From Clostridia bacterium (GTDB taxonomy: Bacteria > Bacillota_A > Clostridia > Christensenellales > Aristaeellaceae): DNA of 7,156 bases. The stretch spans positions 1 through 7,156 of the forward strand of contig JAGBAU010000057.1 of the NCBI GenBank assembly GCA_017938785.1, in the 5' to 3' direction. Shown here in pieces: positions 1-6,686 of the stretch (position 1 is its first letter; each line of letters begins with the position of its first letter). The position numbers and the translations under genes were made by a program. The notes beneath the pieces are model-generated. The model searched no databases and had not been told where the DNA came from. It saw only the letters and a list, made by a program, of their open reading frames with translations.

Positions 1-607
1 GGAGCAGCTCAAAGGTCTTTGAATTGCCCTCAATGTGCCCGATGGCAAGGAATTCGGTTTTCATCGGCGCCGGGCATACGGCGGTGGAGGAACGCCCGCT
101 TGGACGCAATTCTTCATTCAGTGCGCGGGAGAAGAAGCTTACATACGCCTTGGTTGCACTGTAGACCGCCATATTCGCATTGGGGGCAAAGGAGGCGATG
201 GAGGAGGTGTTCAGCACTCGTGCGCCTGCGGGCATATGGTTCAGCGCAATGTGGGTAAGCTCTGTCAATGCCGCCGTGTTCAGCTGTACACAGCGCATTT
301 GTTCTTTTGCATCCGAGGCGGCGAATTCACCGTGATATCCGCAGCCTGCATTGTTGATGAGCAGCATGAGCTCCGGCTTTTCGGCGGAGAGCTTCGCTTT
401 GAGCTTTTCGATATCTTCGCTCTTTGTCAGATCGCACTCGACGGGTACGATCTTCGGCGAGCTGATCTTTTTTGCCAGCTCCAGAAGGCGGCCCTCGCGG
501 CGGGCAAGCGCCCAGATTTCATCGATCTCCGGGAAGATTTGGCCGATATATTTGGCATATGCGCATCCAAGACCGGAAGATGCGCCGGTGAGAAGGGCGA
601 TTTTCAT
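1..607 (-). CDS. Short-chain dehydrogenase/reductase (SDR), NAD(P)-dependent, 3' end cut off by window
   Basis: Reading the minus strand from the ATG at 607 gives 202 codons with no stop before the edge, so the C-terminal part is missing. It is a cytosolic Rossmann-fold oxidoreductase of the classical SDR family. Landmarks in order are the cofactor glycine motif TGASSGLG at residues 7-14, a basic ALARRE stretch ending beta-2 (33-38; the two Arg suggest NADP(H)), NNAG at 85-88, the helix-4 Asn at 109, and the catalytic triad Ser136, Tyr149 and Lys153 in YSATK. A PAPMKT segment at 180-184 matches the post-beta-6 PGxxxT position. The start is supported by AAAGGA (619-624) about 11 nt upstream and by an extended -10 box further up. 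It uses codons such as TCA that are absent from the opp genes examined. The substrate cannot be told: SDRs with this core act on sugars, acyl groups, steroids and many others. The gene is divergent from the transporter at 780. Confidence 0.93.
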   Translation of the reverse strand, partial: MKIALLTGASSGLGCAYAKYIGQIFPEIDEIWALARREGRLLELAKKISSPKIVPVECDLTKSEDIEKLKAKLSAEKPELMLLINNAGCGYHGEFAASDAKEQMRCVQLNTAALTELTHIALNHMPAGARVLNTSSIASFAPNANMAVYSATKAYVSFFSRALNEELRPSGRSSTAVCPAPMKTEFLAIGHIEGNSKTFELL

Positions 608-642
608 GACTCTGCAATTCCTTTCATACCGGGATTACGCTT

Positions 643-653
643 ATTATAGCATA
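643..653 (-). promoter_or_regulatory. Extended -10 promoter for the SDR gene
   Basis: On the minus strand the sequence reads TATGC-TATAAT: a perfect -10 hexamer (648 to 643) preceded by a TRTGn extension typical of Gram-positive sigma-A promoters. No good -35 hexamer lies 16-18 nt upstream (best match 2 of 6), which the extension could compensate for. The predicted start near 636 would give a leader of about 29 nt before the ATG at 607. Function is inferred from sequence only. Confidence 0.6.
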
Positions 654-701
654 ATTGGAATGGGTGAACCATACAGGATTTGTATTTCAAACGAAGTTGA
701 T

Positions 702-730
702 TTGACACTTCGCCAATGGGGTGCTATAGT
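702..730 (+). promoter_or_regulatory. Near-consensus sigma-70/sigma-A promoter for the MFS gene
   Basis: TTGACA (702-707, perfect -35) is followed after exactly 17 nt by TATAGT (725-730, 5 of 6 to TATAAT). The predicted start near 737 gives a leader of about 43 nt before the GTG at 780. This is the strongest promoter-like sequence I find in the window. It is placed back-to-back with the extended -10 of the SDR gene, the two predicted starts lying about 100 bp apart. Confidence 0.75.
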
Positions 731-731
731 G

Positions 732-748
732 GTGATGATCAGTATCAC
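732..748. promoter_or_regulatory. Inverted repeat at the MFS transcription start, possible operator
   Basis: GTGAT (732-736) and ATCAC (744-748) form a perfect 5-bp inverted repeat around a 7-nt centre. A second small palindrome, TGAT-G-ATCA (733-741), overlaps its left side. It begins one base after the -10 box and spans the predicted start of transcription, where a bound TetR- or MarR-like repressor would block transcription. No regulator gene is present in the window, and 5-bp arms are short enough to arise by chance. Confidence 0.3.
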
Positions 749-765
749 TCTTTAGAATCCAATAC

Positions 766-770
766 AGGAG
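766..770 (+). promoter_or_regulatory. Ribosome binding site deciding the MFS start (GTG 780)
   Basis: AGGAG at 766-770 directly abuts the ATG at 771 with no spacer, which is too close for initiation there. The next in-frame start codon, GTG at 780, lies 9 nt downstream, within the usual range. The GTG is therefore the more likely start, removing three residues from the longest open frame. Confidence 0.65.
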
Positions 771-779
771 ATGTCAGCA

Positions 780-1979
780 GTGAATCAGAAGAGCAACAGG
801 ATGACTTTCTTTTTTGTCGTGATGTTTGTGTTCAACATGGCGGCGAATTTTGTGCATCCGGTTACGCCCACCATTATCCAGGATCTGGGATTGAACGACT
901 ATATGTTCGGCCTGGCTTTTGCGGCGATGATGGCGTTCAACTTCCTGTTTTCCCCATTCTGGGGGAAGATCGCCGGATACATTTCCAGCAAGACGGTCAT
1001 GCTGATCGGGGGCCTGGGCTATGCGCTGGCACAGGTGCTTTTCGGGCTGGCACAGACGGAAATGCAGTTTTTGCTGGCGCGCCTGCTTGCCGGCATGTTC
1101 TGCGGTGGTTCCTATGTGACCTTCCTGACCTATGCGGTCAATATGTCCACGGATGAAAACCGAGGGCGAAACCTCACCATCAATGCAACGTTGCATGCCG
1201 TCTCCACAGCCTTCGGTTATTTTGTAGGCGGTATGATTGGCGAAATCAATGTGTATTATGCAGTGTGGCTGCAGGTGATCACGCTGGCGGCCACCGCTGT
1301 TTTGCATTTCATTGGCTGCCGGGATGACCGGCTGCAGGGGGTGGACAGACCGTCCCGCCGCCAGCTGTTGCGTCAGTGCAATCCCTTCTCCGCCATCGCG
1401 CAGTGCCGGTATTTCATGACCCGGTTGCTGGTTTTCCTGTTCCTGGGCTATGGCCTGGCTAACCTGGGTTATGTGGCCTTCGAGCAGTGCTTCAACTACT
1501 ACCTGCGCGACCAGTTCAACCTGACATCGGGTTACAACGGCGTCATCAAAGCAGCGCTGGGTGTGATCTCCCTGGCTGCCAACAGTACGCTGTGCATGTG
1601 GATCATCCGGAAGAAAAGAACCTCGCCCTACCTGGTGGTTGTGATGAGCGTGTGCACGGCGGCGATGATCGGCGTGATCATATCGGGCGCGATGCTGCCC
1701 TTTATCGTGGTCAATGTGATCTTCTTTGCGTTTTACTTCATTTCACTGCCGCTGGAGCAGAACCTTGCCGCTGAACTGGGCAAGGGGAAGAACAGCAATC
1801 TGGTGATGGGCGCCTTCAATGCGGTTAAGTCCTTCGGCAGCATTTTCGGCGCAGCTCTGGCTGGATTTATCTACGAGATACACGTTAAGCTGCCCTTTGT
1901 GTTTGGCTTTGCAGCGTTCGCCGTCGCTACGCTCATGATGCTACTGCTCTATCGGGAGGAAAAACGGCAGGGCGTTTGA
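780..1979 (+). CDS. Major facilitator superfamily (MFS) transporter, likely 12 TM helices
   Basis: A 399-residue, strongly hydrophobic integral membrane protein, typical in length for a 12-helix MFS carrier. Helix 1 covers about residues 9-30. A motif-A-like loop between helices 2 and 3 lies at 58-75 (SPFWGKIAGYISSKTVML), a relaxed version of GxLaDrxGrrxxl. Helix 4 carries Arg101 and a Gly-rich stretch (GMFCGG, 105-110). A polar loop with DENRGR at 125-130 follows, then a glycine-rich helix 5 (GYFVGGMIG, 146-154). A basic central loop at about 180-212 separates the two six-helix halves, and the tail is charged (YREEKRQGV). The family moves small solutes or drugs using ion gradients. The sequence most resembles the drug/metabolite exporter side (DHA1-like), but motif C lacks its usual proline, so efflux is only a guess. 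The start is GTG 780, chosen from Shine-Dalgarno spacing; ATG 771 is the alternative. It has its own promoter and a terminator downstream. Confidence 0.88.
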   Translation: MNQKSNRMTFFFVVMFVFNMAANFVHPVTPTIIQDLGLNDYMFGLAFAAMMAFNFLFSPFWGKIAGYISSKTVMLIGGLGYALAQVLFGLAQTEMQFLLARLLAGMFCGGSYVTFLTYAVNMSTDENRGRNLTINATLHAVSTAFGYFVGGMIGEINVYYAVWLQVITLAATAVLHFIGCRDDRLQGVDRPSRRQLLRQCNPFSAIAQCRYFMTRLLVFLFLGYGLANLGYVAFEQCFNYYLRDQFNLTSGYNGVIKAALGVISLAANSTLCMWIIRKKRTSPYLVVVMSVCTAAMIGVIISGAMLPFIVVNVIFFAFYFISLPLEQNLAAELGKGKNSNLVMGAFNAVKSFGSIFGAALAGFIYEIHVKLPFVFGFAAFAVATLMMLLLYREEKRQGV

Positions 1980-2045
1980 AGCAGCACGGCTTTTAATTGG
2001 GAGCAAAGGATTATAAGGACCGTCTAAGCATTTTTGCATACAGAA

Positions 2046-2068
2046 AACCCCACGCTGAGCGTGGGGTT
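2046..2068. terminator. Bidirectional intrinsic terminator between the MFS gene and the opp operon
   Basis: AACCCCACGC (2046-2055) and GCGTGGGGTT (2059-2068) form a perfect 10-bp GC-rich stem with a 3-nt TGA loop. It sits in the 102-bp gap between two converging genes, 13 nt past the stop codon of the binding-protein gene. On the minus strand the stem runs straight into TTTT then CTGT, a fair U-tract, so it best suits the opp operon. On the plus strand the T-run (2073-2077) starts four bases after the stem, giving weaker termination for the MFS gene. Confidence 0.85.
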
Positions 2069-2081
2069 CGGTGTTTTTGGA

Positions 2082-3674
2082 TTATACCAGATCGGCGTAG
2101 CGGTACATGGGCTCGCCCTTTTCATTGATGGTGACGTTGGTCAGGCGCGGGCTGCGCAGGCAGATATAAACCTGAGTGGCAACGGGGATAACGTAGAAGT
2201 TGTCGCCCACCAGAATCTGCTCGGCCTTGTGCAGCAGGTCGTTGCGCTCAACCTGGTCGCTGGTCTGGTTGGAGGCCTCGATCAGGGCGTCGTACTCGGG
2301 GCTGTTCACACCGTTGTAGTTGCCGCCGGAGTAGGAGGTGTACAGGTCGAGGTAGTTGATGGGATCGTTGAAGTCTGCGGTCCAGCTGTGACGGATCAGA
2401 TCATAGGTGCCTTCAGCGCGGGTGGAGGAGTAAACCTGGTCCTCGACGCCGTTGAGCTCGATATTGATGCCGAGGTTCTGCTTGAGCTGTGCCTGGATGG
2501 CCTGGGCCAGCAGAGCGTCCTTATCGCTGTTGGGATAGGTGTAGGTGAGGGTGGGGAAGCCTTCGCCGCCCGGATAGCCTGCCTCGGCCAGCAGGGCCTG
2601 TGCCTTTTCCACGTCTTCAACGAACAGCGGGTCGCGCTCCTGGGAGAAGTATTCGGAGGAGGAGTTGGACATCATGAACTCGGCTACGTAGGAGGTGGAG
2701 GGGATGTAGTCGGAGCCGATGACAGCGCAGATTTCGGTGCGGTTCATGCCCAGTGCGATGGCTTCGCGCACGCGTACATCGTTCAGGGGCTCAACGTTCA
2801 GGTTGGGCAGCATGAATTTGGAGGTGAGCATGTTCCAGATGAACAGCTCTTCGCTGCCTTCATAAGCCATGCCGATGTAATCCGGAAGACCGGTGGCAAC
2901 GTCCACTTCCTGGGTCTGGTAGGCAGCCAGCAGGGCCTGCTGGTCGTAGATCAGGTAGACGTTGATGGTATCGATGTTGACAGCGTCAGCATTCCAGTAG
3001 TGGGGGTTCTTCTTGACGATGTAGTGGTCGCCGTCTGCATATTCGGTCAGATAGAAGGCGCCGTTGCCCAGGCTGGTGGCGGGATTCTTCCACCATGCGG
3101 GATCTTCCAGGGTGGCCATGCCGGACTTGGAGGGATAGAACGGGCCGACGGTCAGCAGGCTGGTGAAATAAGTGCAGGGAGCCTTCAGGGTCATCTGCAG
3201 GGTGTAATCGTCCAGGGCGACAACGGCTACATCGTCCAGACTGCCTTCGCCGCTGCGGGCCTCCTGAGCGCCGACGATGCTGTAGAGTACGCTGGCGTAG
3301 ATGGACATGCCGTTTTCAGGGTTCAGGGCGCGCTTGATGGTGTTGATGAAGTCATCCGCGACAACGGGGGAACCATCGCTCCACTTGCCGTCCTTGCGCA
3401 GGTGGAAGGTCCAAACCAGGTTGTCATCGGAAACCTCATGGCTTTCGGCGGCTTCATAGATCATGTTGCCTTCTTCATCGAAGCGAACCAGAGGATCCAC
3501 GCAGAGCTTTGCGTATTCGGTCCACATATCGATGGCGATACCGGCCGGGTCAAGATCGCCTGCGCCGGAGAACGTTGCGATGTTCAGTACCTTTTCACCC
3601 TCTGCGAAAGCGAAGGTGGACAGGGCCAGGACCAGTGCGAGGGCCAGGGCCAGGATTTTGCGAAGGTTCATCAT
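2082..3674 (-). CDS. Peptide ABC transporter substrate-binding protein (SBP family 5, OppA/DppA-like)
   Basis: A 530-residue exported peptide-binding protein, of normal length for OppA-type proteins. Residues 1-24 are a signal peptide: basic MMNLRK, a Leu/Ala-rich core, then FAFA before EGE, an AxA-type signal peptidase I site. There is no lipobox cysteine. The mature part begins with the usual family-5 pattern: a DP near 42, then at 60-110 DPLVRFDEEGN, WTFHLRKDGKWSDG and DDF, the segment that defines the family. Near the C-terminus a HSWTADFNDPINYLD stretch and a YDALIEAS segment match the family's second conserved block. The open frame extends to 3713, but AGGAGG at 3684-3689 is 9 nt from the ATG at 3674 and the signal peptide starts there. 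It is the last gene of the operon, 63 nt after oppF. The bound ligand (oligopeptide, dipeptide or other) cannot be read from sequence. Confidence 0.93.
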   Translation of the reverse strand: MMNLRKILALALALVLALSTFAFAEGEKVLNIATFSGAGDLDPAGIAIDMWTEYAKLCVDPLVRFDEEGNMIYEAAESHEVSDDNLVWTFHLRKDGKWSDGSPVVADDFINTIKRALNPENGMSIYASVLYSIVGAQEARSGEGSLDDVAVVALDDYTLQMTLKAPCTYFTSLLTVGPFYPSKSGMATLEDPAWWKNPATSLGNGAFYLTEYADGDHYIVKKNPHYWNADAVNIDTINVYLIYDQQALLAAYQTQEVDVATGLPDYIGMAYEGSEELFIWNMLTSKFMLPNLNVEPLNDVRVREAIALGMNRTEICAVIGSDYIPSTSYVAEFMMSNSSSEYFSQERDPLFVEDVEKAQALLAEAGYPGGEGFPTLTYTYPNSDKDALLAQAIQAQLKQNLGINIELNGVEDQVYSSTRAEGTYDLIRHSWTADFNDPINYLDLYTSYSGGNYNGVNSPEYDALIEASNQTSDQVERNDLLHKAEQILVGDNFYVIPVATQVYICLRSPRLTNVTINEKGEPMYRYADLV

Positions 3675-3683
3675 TGTCTGTTT

Positions 3684-3689
3684 CCTCCT
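3684..3689 (-). promoter_or_regulatory. Consensus ribosome binding site of the binding-protein gene
   Basis: CCTCCT on the plus strand gives a perfect AGGAGG on the minus strand, 9 nt before the ATG at 3674 and 12 nt before a second ATG at 3671. It is the strongest Shine-Dalgarno site in the window, consistent with the binding protein being made in excess over the membrane components, and it excludes the longer frame starting at 3713. Confidence 0.8.
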
Positions 3690-3704
3690 GTGGTGTTTGT
3701 TGAA

Positions 3705-3718
3705 CGGGCACATGCCCG
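3705..3718 (-). other. Small intercistronic hairpin between oppF and the binding-protein gene
   Basis: CGGGCACATGCCCG is a perfect 14-bp palindrome that can fold as a 5-bp CGGGC/GCCCG stem with a 4-nt loop. It lies in the 63-nt gap 5' of the binding-protein Shine-Dalgarno site. On the minus strand it is followed by TTCAACAAAC rather than a U-run, so it is not a typical terminator. It could be a stability or processing element separating the last cistron. No promoter-like -35/-10 pair is visible in the gap. Function is speculative. Confidence 0.35.
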
Positions 3719-3737
3719 CAGGGAACGAGGCTGGGAA

Positions 3738-4703
3738 TCAGTCTGCGTAGTAGCAGGCGACCTGTCGTCCGCCGATATCCTGCAGCGGCGGCTTTTCGTT
3801 GCGGCACTGCCAGCTTGCGTATTGGCAGCGGGGAGCGAAGGGACAGCCCTTGGGCATATCGATGGGGCTGGGAACCTCGCCGACTGCGATGTTGGTCTTC
3901 TTGAGCCTTGCAGTGACGGGGTCGGGTATGGGTACGGCGGACATCAGGATCTGGGTGTAGGGATGTACGGGATGTTCGCAGATTTCGTCCGCGTCGCCCA
4001 CCTCCACCAGGGAGCCCATGTACATCACGCCGATCTGGCGGCTGATGTGGCGAACCATGGTCAGGTCGTGGGCAATGAACAGGTAGGAGATGCCGCGTTC
4101 CGCCTGGATGCGCTCCAGAAGGTTGATGATCTGGGCCTGGATGGAAACATCCAGTGCGGAGATCGGTTCATCGCATACGATGAATTCCGGATTCAGGGCC
4201 AGGGCGCGGGCGATACCGATGCGCTGGCGCTGGCCGCCGGAGAATTCGTGGGGGTAGCGGCGGATGTGGTCGGGCTTGAGTCCGACGATTTCCAGCAGCT
4301 CCTGTACGCGTTCTACCTGCTCCTTTTCATCGCACATGCGGTAGATCTTCATGGGCTCCGCGATCAGCTCACCCACGGTGAAGCGGGGATTCAGCGATGC
4401 GTAGGGATCCTGGAAGATCATCTGCATGCGGCGGCGGTAGGGCTGCATCTGCTTGCGGCTCAGGTTGGTGATTTCCTCGCCATCCAGGAAGATGCGCCCG
4501 GCGTCAGGCTCATGGACCTTCAGGATGGTGCGGCCCAGCGTGCTCTTGCCGCAGCCGGATTCGCCCACCAAGCCCAGGGTTTCACCCTTCTGGATGTCCA
4601 GATTCACGCCGTTCACCGCGTGAACTATGCCCTTCTTGCCCAGCGTGCCTTTGACCTTAAAGTGTTTTTCCAGGTTCTCAACCCGGATCATGGGTTCAGC
4701 CAT
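3738..4703 (-). CDS. oppF: Oligopeptide ABC transporter ATP-binding protein OppF
   Basis: A 321-residue ABC ATPase that pairs with OppD on the cytoplasmic side of the importer. All nucleotide-binding elements are intact: Walker A GESGCGKS (47-54), Q-loop Gln98, signature FSGGQRQR (154-161), Walker B FIVCDEP (174-180), D-loop ALD (183-185) and switch His212. The C-terminal peptide-transporter extension carries HPYT (247-250) and four cysteines at 287, 293, 300 and 317, matching the spacing seen in OppD. The KGTLGKKG insert before the first strand pair is typical of OppF/DppF rather than OppD. Start choice: ATG 4703 overlaps the oppD stop by 8 nt and has GGGGTGAG just upstream. A GTG at 4712 would add three residues (MSK), and an ATG at 4691 is also possible. 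Translation is probably coupled to oppD. Confidence 0.94.
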   Translation of the reverse strand: MAEPMIRVENLEKHFKVKGTLGKKGIVHAVNGVNLDIQKGETLGLVGESGCGKSTLGRTILKVHEPDAGRIFLDGEEITNLSRKQMQPYRRRMQMIFQDPYASLNPRFTVGELIAEPMKIYRMCDEKEQVERVQELLEIVGLKPDHIRRYPHEFSGGQRQRIGIARALALNPEFIVCDEPISALDVSIQAQIINLLERIQAERGISYLFIAHDLTMVRHISRQIGVMYMGSLVEVGDADEICEHPVHPYTQILMSAVPIPDPVTARLKKTNIAVGEVPSPIDMPKGCPFAPRCQYASWQCRNEKPPLQDIGGRQVACYYAD

Positions 4704-5769
4704 TTTGCTCACCCCGCATTCTATCCTGCGCTTCCACGATTTCGGCCGCCTGTTCCTTGCAGTACAGCCAGCAGCCGGCCGTATGGGTAGCGGAGAATTC
4801 AGTGGTTGCGGGCAGGTAATCCCTGCATATCTTCATGGCGTTGGGGCAGCGGCTGGCGAAGGGACAGCCGGCGTTGATCTTCAGCAGATCCGGCGGGGTT
4901 CCGGGAATGGAGGTGAGGCTCGTGCGGGCGAAGGTGCCGTCCGGCTGGGCCTGCCTGCGGGAAATGCTGTTCAGAAGCCCCTTGGTGTAGGGATGCTTGG
5001 TTTCATAGAAGATTTCGTCGGTGGTGCCGGTTTCCACAACCTTGCCGCCGTAGAGGATGGAGATGCGGTCGCACAGGGAGGCGACCACACCCAGGTCGTG
5101 GGTGATCATGATGACGGAGGTTCCGTCCTGTCGGGCACGCTTGCGGATCAGCTCCAGAATCTGCGCCTGCACGGTTACGTCCAGCGCGGTGGTGGGTTCA
5201 TCGGCGATCAGCAGCTTGGGGTTGCAGGCCAGCGCCGTTGCGATGATGATGCGCTGGCGCATGCCGCCGGAAAACTCGTAGGGATACTGCTTCATGCGCT
5301 GCTCCGGGCTGGGAATGCCCACCAGCTTGAGAAGCTCTATGCCCTTCTTCCAGGCCTCCTGCTTGGAGCATTTCGTGTGGGCAATGACGCCCTCGGTCAC
5401 CTGGGTGCCGATGGTGAGCACCGGGTTCATATAGGTCATGGGGTCCTGGAAGATCATGCTGATCTCATTGCCGCGGATGCCCCGCAGCATGTCCTCGTGC
5501 TGCTTTTTTTCTGCACGGGTGGTCTTGCCGGCGGGGGAGAGCTCGCGGCCATCAAAGTTGATGCTGCCGCTCTCCACGCGGCCGTTCTTGGCGATCAATC
5601 CCAGGCAGGACATGACGCTCACGCTCTTGCCGGAACCGGATTCACCGACAAAGCCCAGGATTTCACCCTTGTCTACGTGAAAGCTTACGTCGCGCACAGC
5701 CCGGACCTTGCCCTGCCGGGTGTCGAAGGTGACGTTCAGCTTGTTTACATCCAACAATCTCTCGTTCAT
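4696..5769 (-). CDS. oppD: Oligopeptide/dipeptide ABC transporter ATP-binding protein OppD
   Basis: A 357-residue ABC ATPase, partner of OppF. Walker A is GESGSGKS (42-49), Q-loop Gln108, signature FSGGMRQR (166-173), Walker B LLIADEP (186-192), D-loop ALD (195-197) and switch His224. The C-terminal oligopeptide-transporter domain includes HPYT (259-262), an IPGTPPDLL segment (288-296) and cysteines 302, 308, 315 and 333, followed by Cys337. In a Caldanaerobacter DppD homologue equivalent cysteines hold a [4Fe-4S] cluster; here that is inferred. The MTYMNP motif after the Q-loop and the [14 protein letters not shown] region are characteristic of OppD/DppD. The start ATG shares one base with the oppC stop (TGATG) and has AGAGG 9 nt upstream, indicating coupled translation. 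The gene name OppD rather than DppD rests on the neighbouring permeases. Confidence 0.94.
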   Translation of the reverse strand: MNERLLDVNKLNVTFDTRQGKVRAVRDVSFHVDKGEILGFVGESGSGKSVSVMSCLGLIAKNGRVESGSINFDGRELSPAGKTTRAEKKQHEDMLRGIRGNEISMIFQDPMTYMNPVLTIGTQVTEGVIAHTKCSKQEAWKKGIELLKLVGIPSPEQRMKQYPYEFSGGMRQRIIIATALACNPKLLIADEPTTALDVTVQAQILELIRKRARQDGTSVIMITHDLGVVASLCDRISILYGGKVVETGTTDEIFYETKHPYTKGLLNSISRRQAQPDGTFARTSLTSIPGTPPDLLKINAGCPFASRCPNAMKICRDYLPATTEFSATHTAGCWLYCKEQAAEIVEAQDRMRGEQNG

Positions 5770-6683
5770 CAGCGCTTACCTCTCGGATTCAATGCCGTTT
5801 CCAGTCCCTCGCCGATGAAGTTGAGGGAGAAGATCACAATGCAGATCACCAGCACGGGCCATACCATCTGCATCGGGAATACGTTCATGAGCATCTTGGC
5901 GTCCTGGGCAAGGGTGCCGAGGCTGGCCATGGGGGCGGAAATGCCGATGCCGATGAAGCTCAGGAAGGCCTCGGTGAAGATGGCCTGGGGAATCATCAGG
6001 GTGACGGTGACGATCATCGGGCCCAGGCTGTTGAGCAGCAGATGCCTGAACAGGATGCGCTTGCGGTCCGCGCCGATGACGAAGGCTGCCACGGCGAATT
6101 CCTGTTCCTTGAGGGTCATCACCTGGGAGCGCACGATGCGCGCCATGTTGATCCAGCCGTTGACGCAGATACCCAGCATGACGCTGTAGATATTGGAACC
6201 GAAGATGAGCATCAGCAGGATCATGTAGATCATGGCAGGTACGGCGTAGATGACGTCCACGATGCGCATCATGATCATATCCGTCTTGCCGCCGATATAA
6301 CCGGCGATGCTGCCGTAGAGCACGCCGATGATCAGGTTCAGTGCGGTGGAGGCAAAGCCAACCAGCAGGCTCACGCGGGTTCCGTAGAGCACGCGGGTGA
6401 AGATATCGCGGCCCATCTGGTCGGTGCCGAACCAATGTGCGGCGCTGGAGCCCTGGTTGCGGCTCATGGCGTCCATGCCGTCGTAGGGGTAGGGGGAGAG
6501 CATGGGCCCGAATACCGACGCCAGCACAACCACCACCAGCAGGATCAGACCGATCAGCGCCAGCCGGTTGCGGGAGAAGGTTTCCCATACATTTCGTGCG
6601 AAGGATTTGCTCTCCATCGCGATGAACTCTGTGTCGCGATCCTCCGGGGACAGCGGCTCAAAGTATTCTTCAGGTCTCAGCAT
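5769..6683 (-). CDS. oppC: Oligopeptide ABC transporter permease OppC
   Basis: A 304-residue inner permease subunit with about six membrane helices. After a cytoplasmic N-terminus of about 40 residues comes helix 1 (41-60). The extracytoplasmic segment holds the family hallmark HWFGTDQMGRDIFTR (83-97). Helices then run through about 104-160, and the cytoplasmic EAA loop that docks on the ATPases is at 193-222 (EQEFAVAAFVIGADRKR, then RHLLLN). The stretch GWINMARIVRSQV (176-188) and TEAFLSFIGIGI (237-248) closely match what I recall of Bacillus OppC. The last helix spans 274-293 and the protein ends LNPRGKR. The ATG at 6683 is preceded by GGAG 7 nt upstream, lying inside the final oppB codons, with only 3 nt between the oppB stop and this start. 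It pairs with OppB to form the channel. Confidence 0.95.
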   Translation of the reverse strand: MLRPEEYFEPLSPEDRDTEFIAMESKSFARNVWETFSRNRLALIGLILLVVVVLASVFGPMLSPYPYDGMDAMSRNQGSSAAHWFGTDQMGRDIFTRVLYGTRVSLLVGFASTALNLIIGVLYGSIAGYIGGKTDMIMMRIVDVIYAVPAMIYMILLMLIFGSNIYSVMLGICVNGWINMARIVRSQVMTLKEQEFAVAAFVIGADRKRILFRHLLLNSLGPMIVTVTLMIPQAIFTEAFLSFIGIGISAPMASLGTLAQDAKMLMNVFPMQMVWPVLVICIVIFSLNFIGEGLETALNPRGKR

Positions 6684-6686
6684 AAA

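Noticed and set aside
35..649. 204-codon plus-strand open frame over the left end
   Set aside because: Antisense to the SDR gene, which has the full TGxxxGxG, NNAG, Ser-Tyr-Lys set on the minus strand. The plus translation is Cys/Arg-rich and resembles no family.
774..1307. 177-codon minus-strand open frame
   Set aside because: It lies opposite the MFS gene and is His/Gln/Arg-rich, as expected when hydrophobic codons are read in reverse. It has no Shine-Dalgarno or promoter support.
1980..2081. Possible small gene or RNA in the convergent gap
   Set aside because: Apart from the terminator hairpin I see no open frame with a ribosome site and no tRNA-like or riboswitch-like fold.
3705..3718. 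Palindrome as a transcription terminator ending the operon at oppF
   Set aside because: The stem is only 5 bp and is not followed by a U-run on the coding strand. A real terminator stands after the binding-protein gene, so all five genes are probably on one transcript.
2034..4790. 918-codon plus-strand open frame
   Set aside because: It is exactly antisense and codon-aligned to the binding-protein and oppF genes, whose family motifs are unmistakable. Its translation is a Gly/Val/Asp-rich string with no domain pattern, and it spans an operon gap and the terminator hairpin.
4627..6189. 520-codon plus-strand open frame
   Set aside because: Codon-aligned shadow of oppD that runs on out of register across oppC. 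There is no plausible ribosome site or protein motif.
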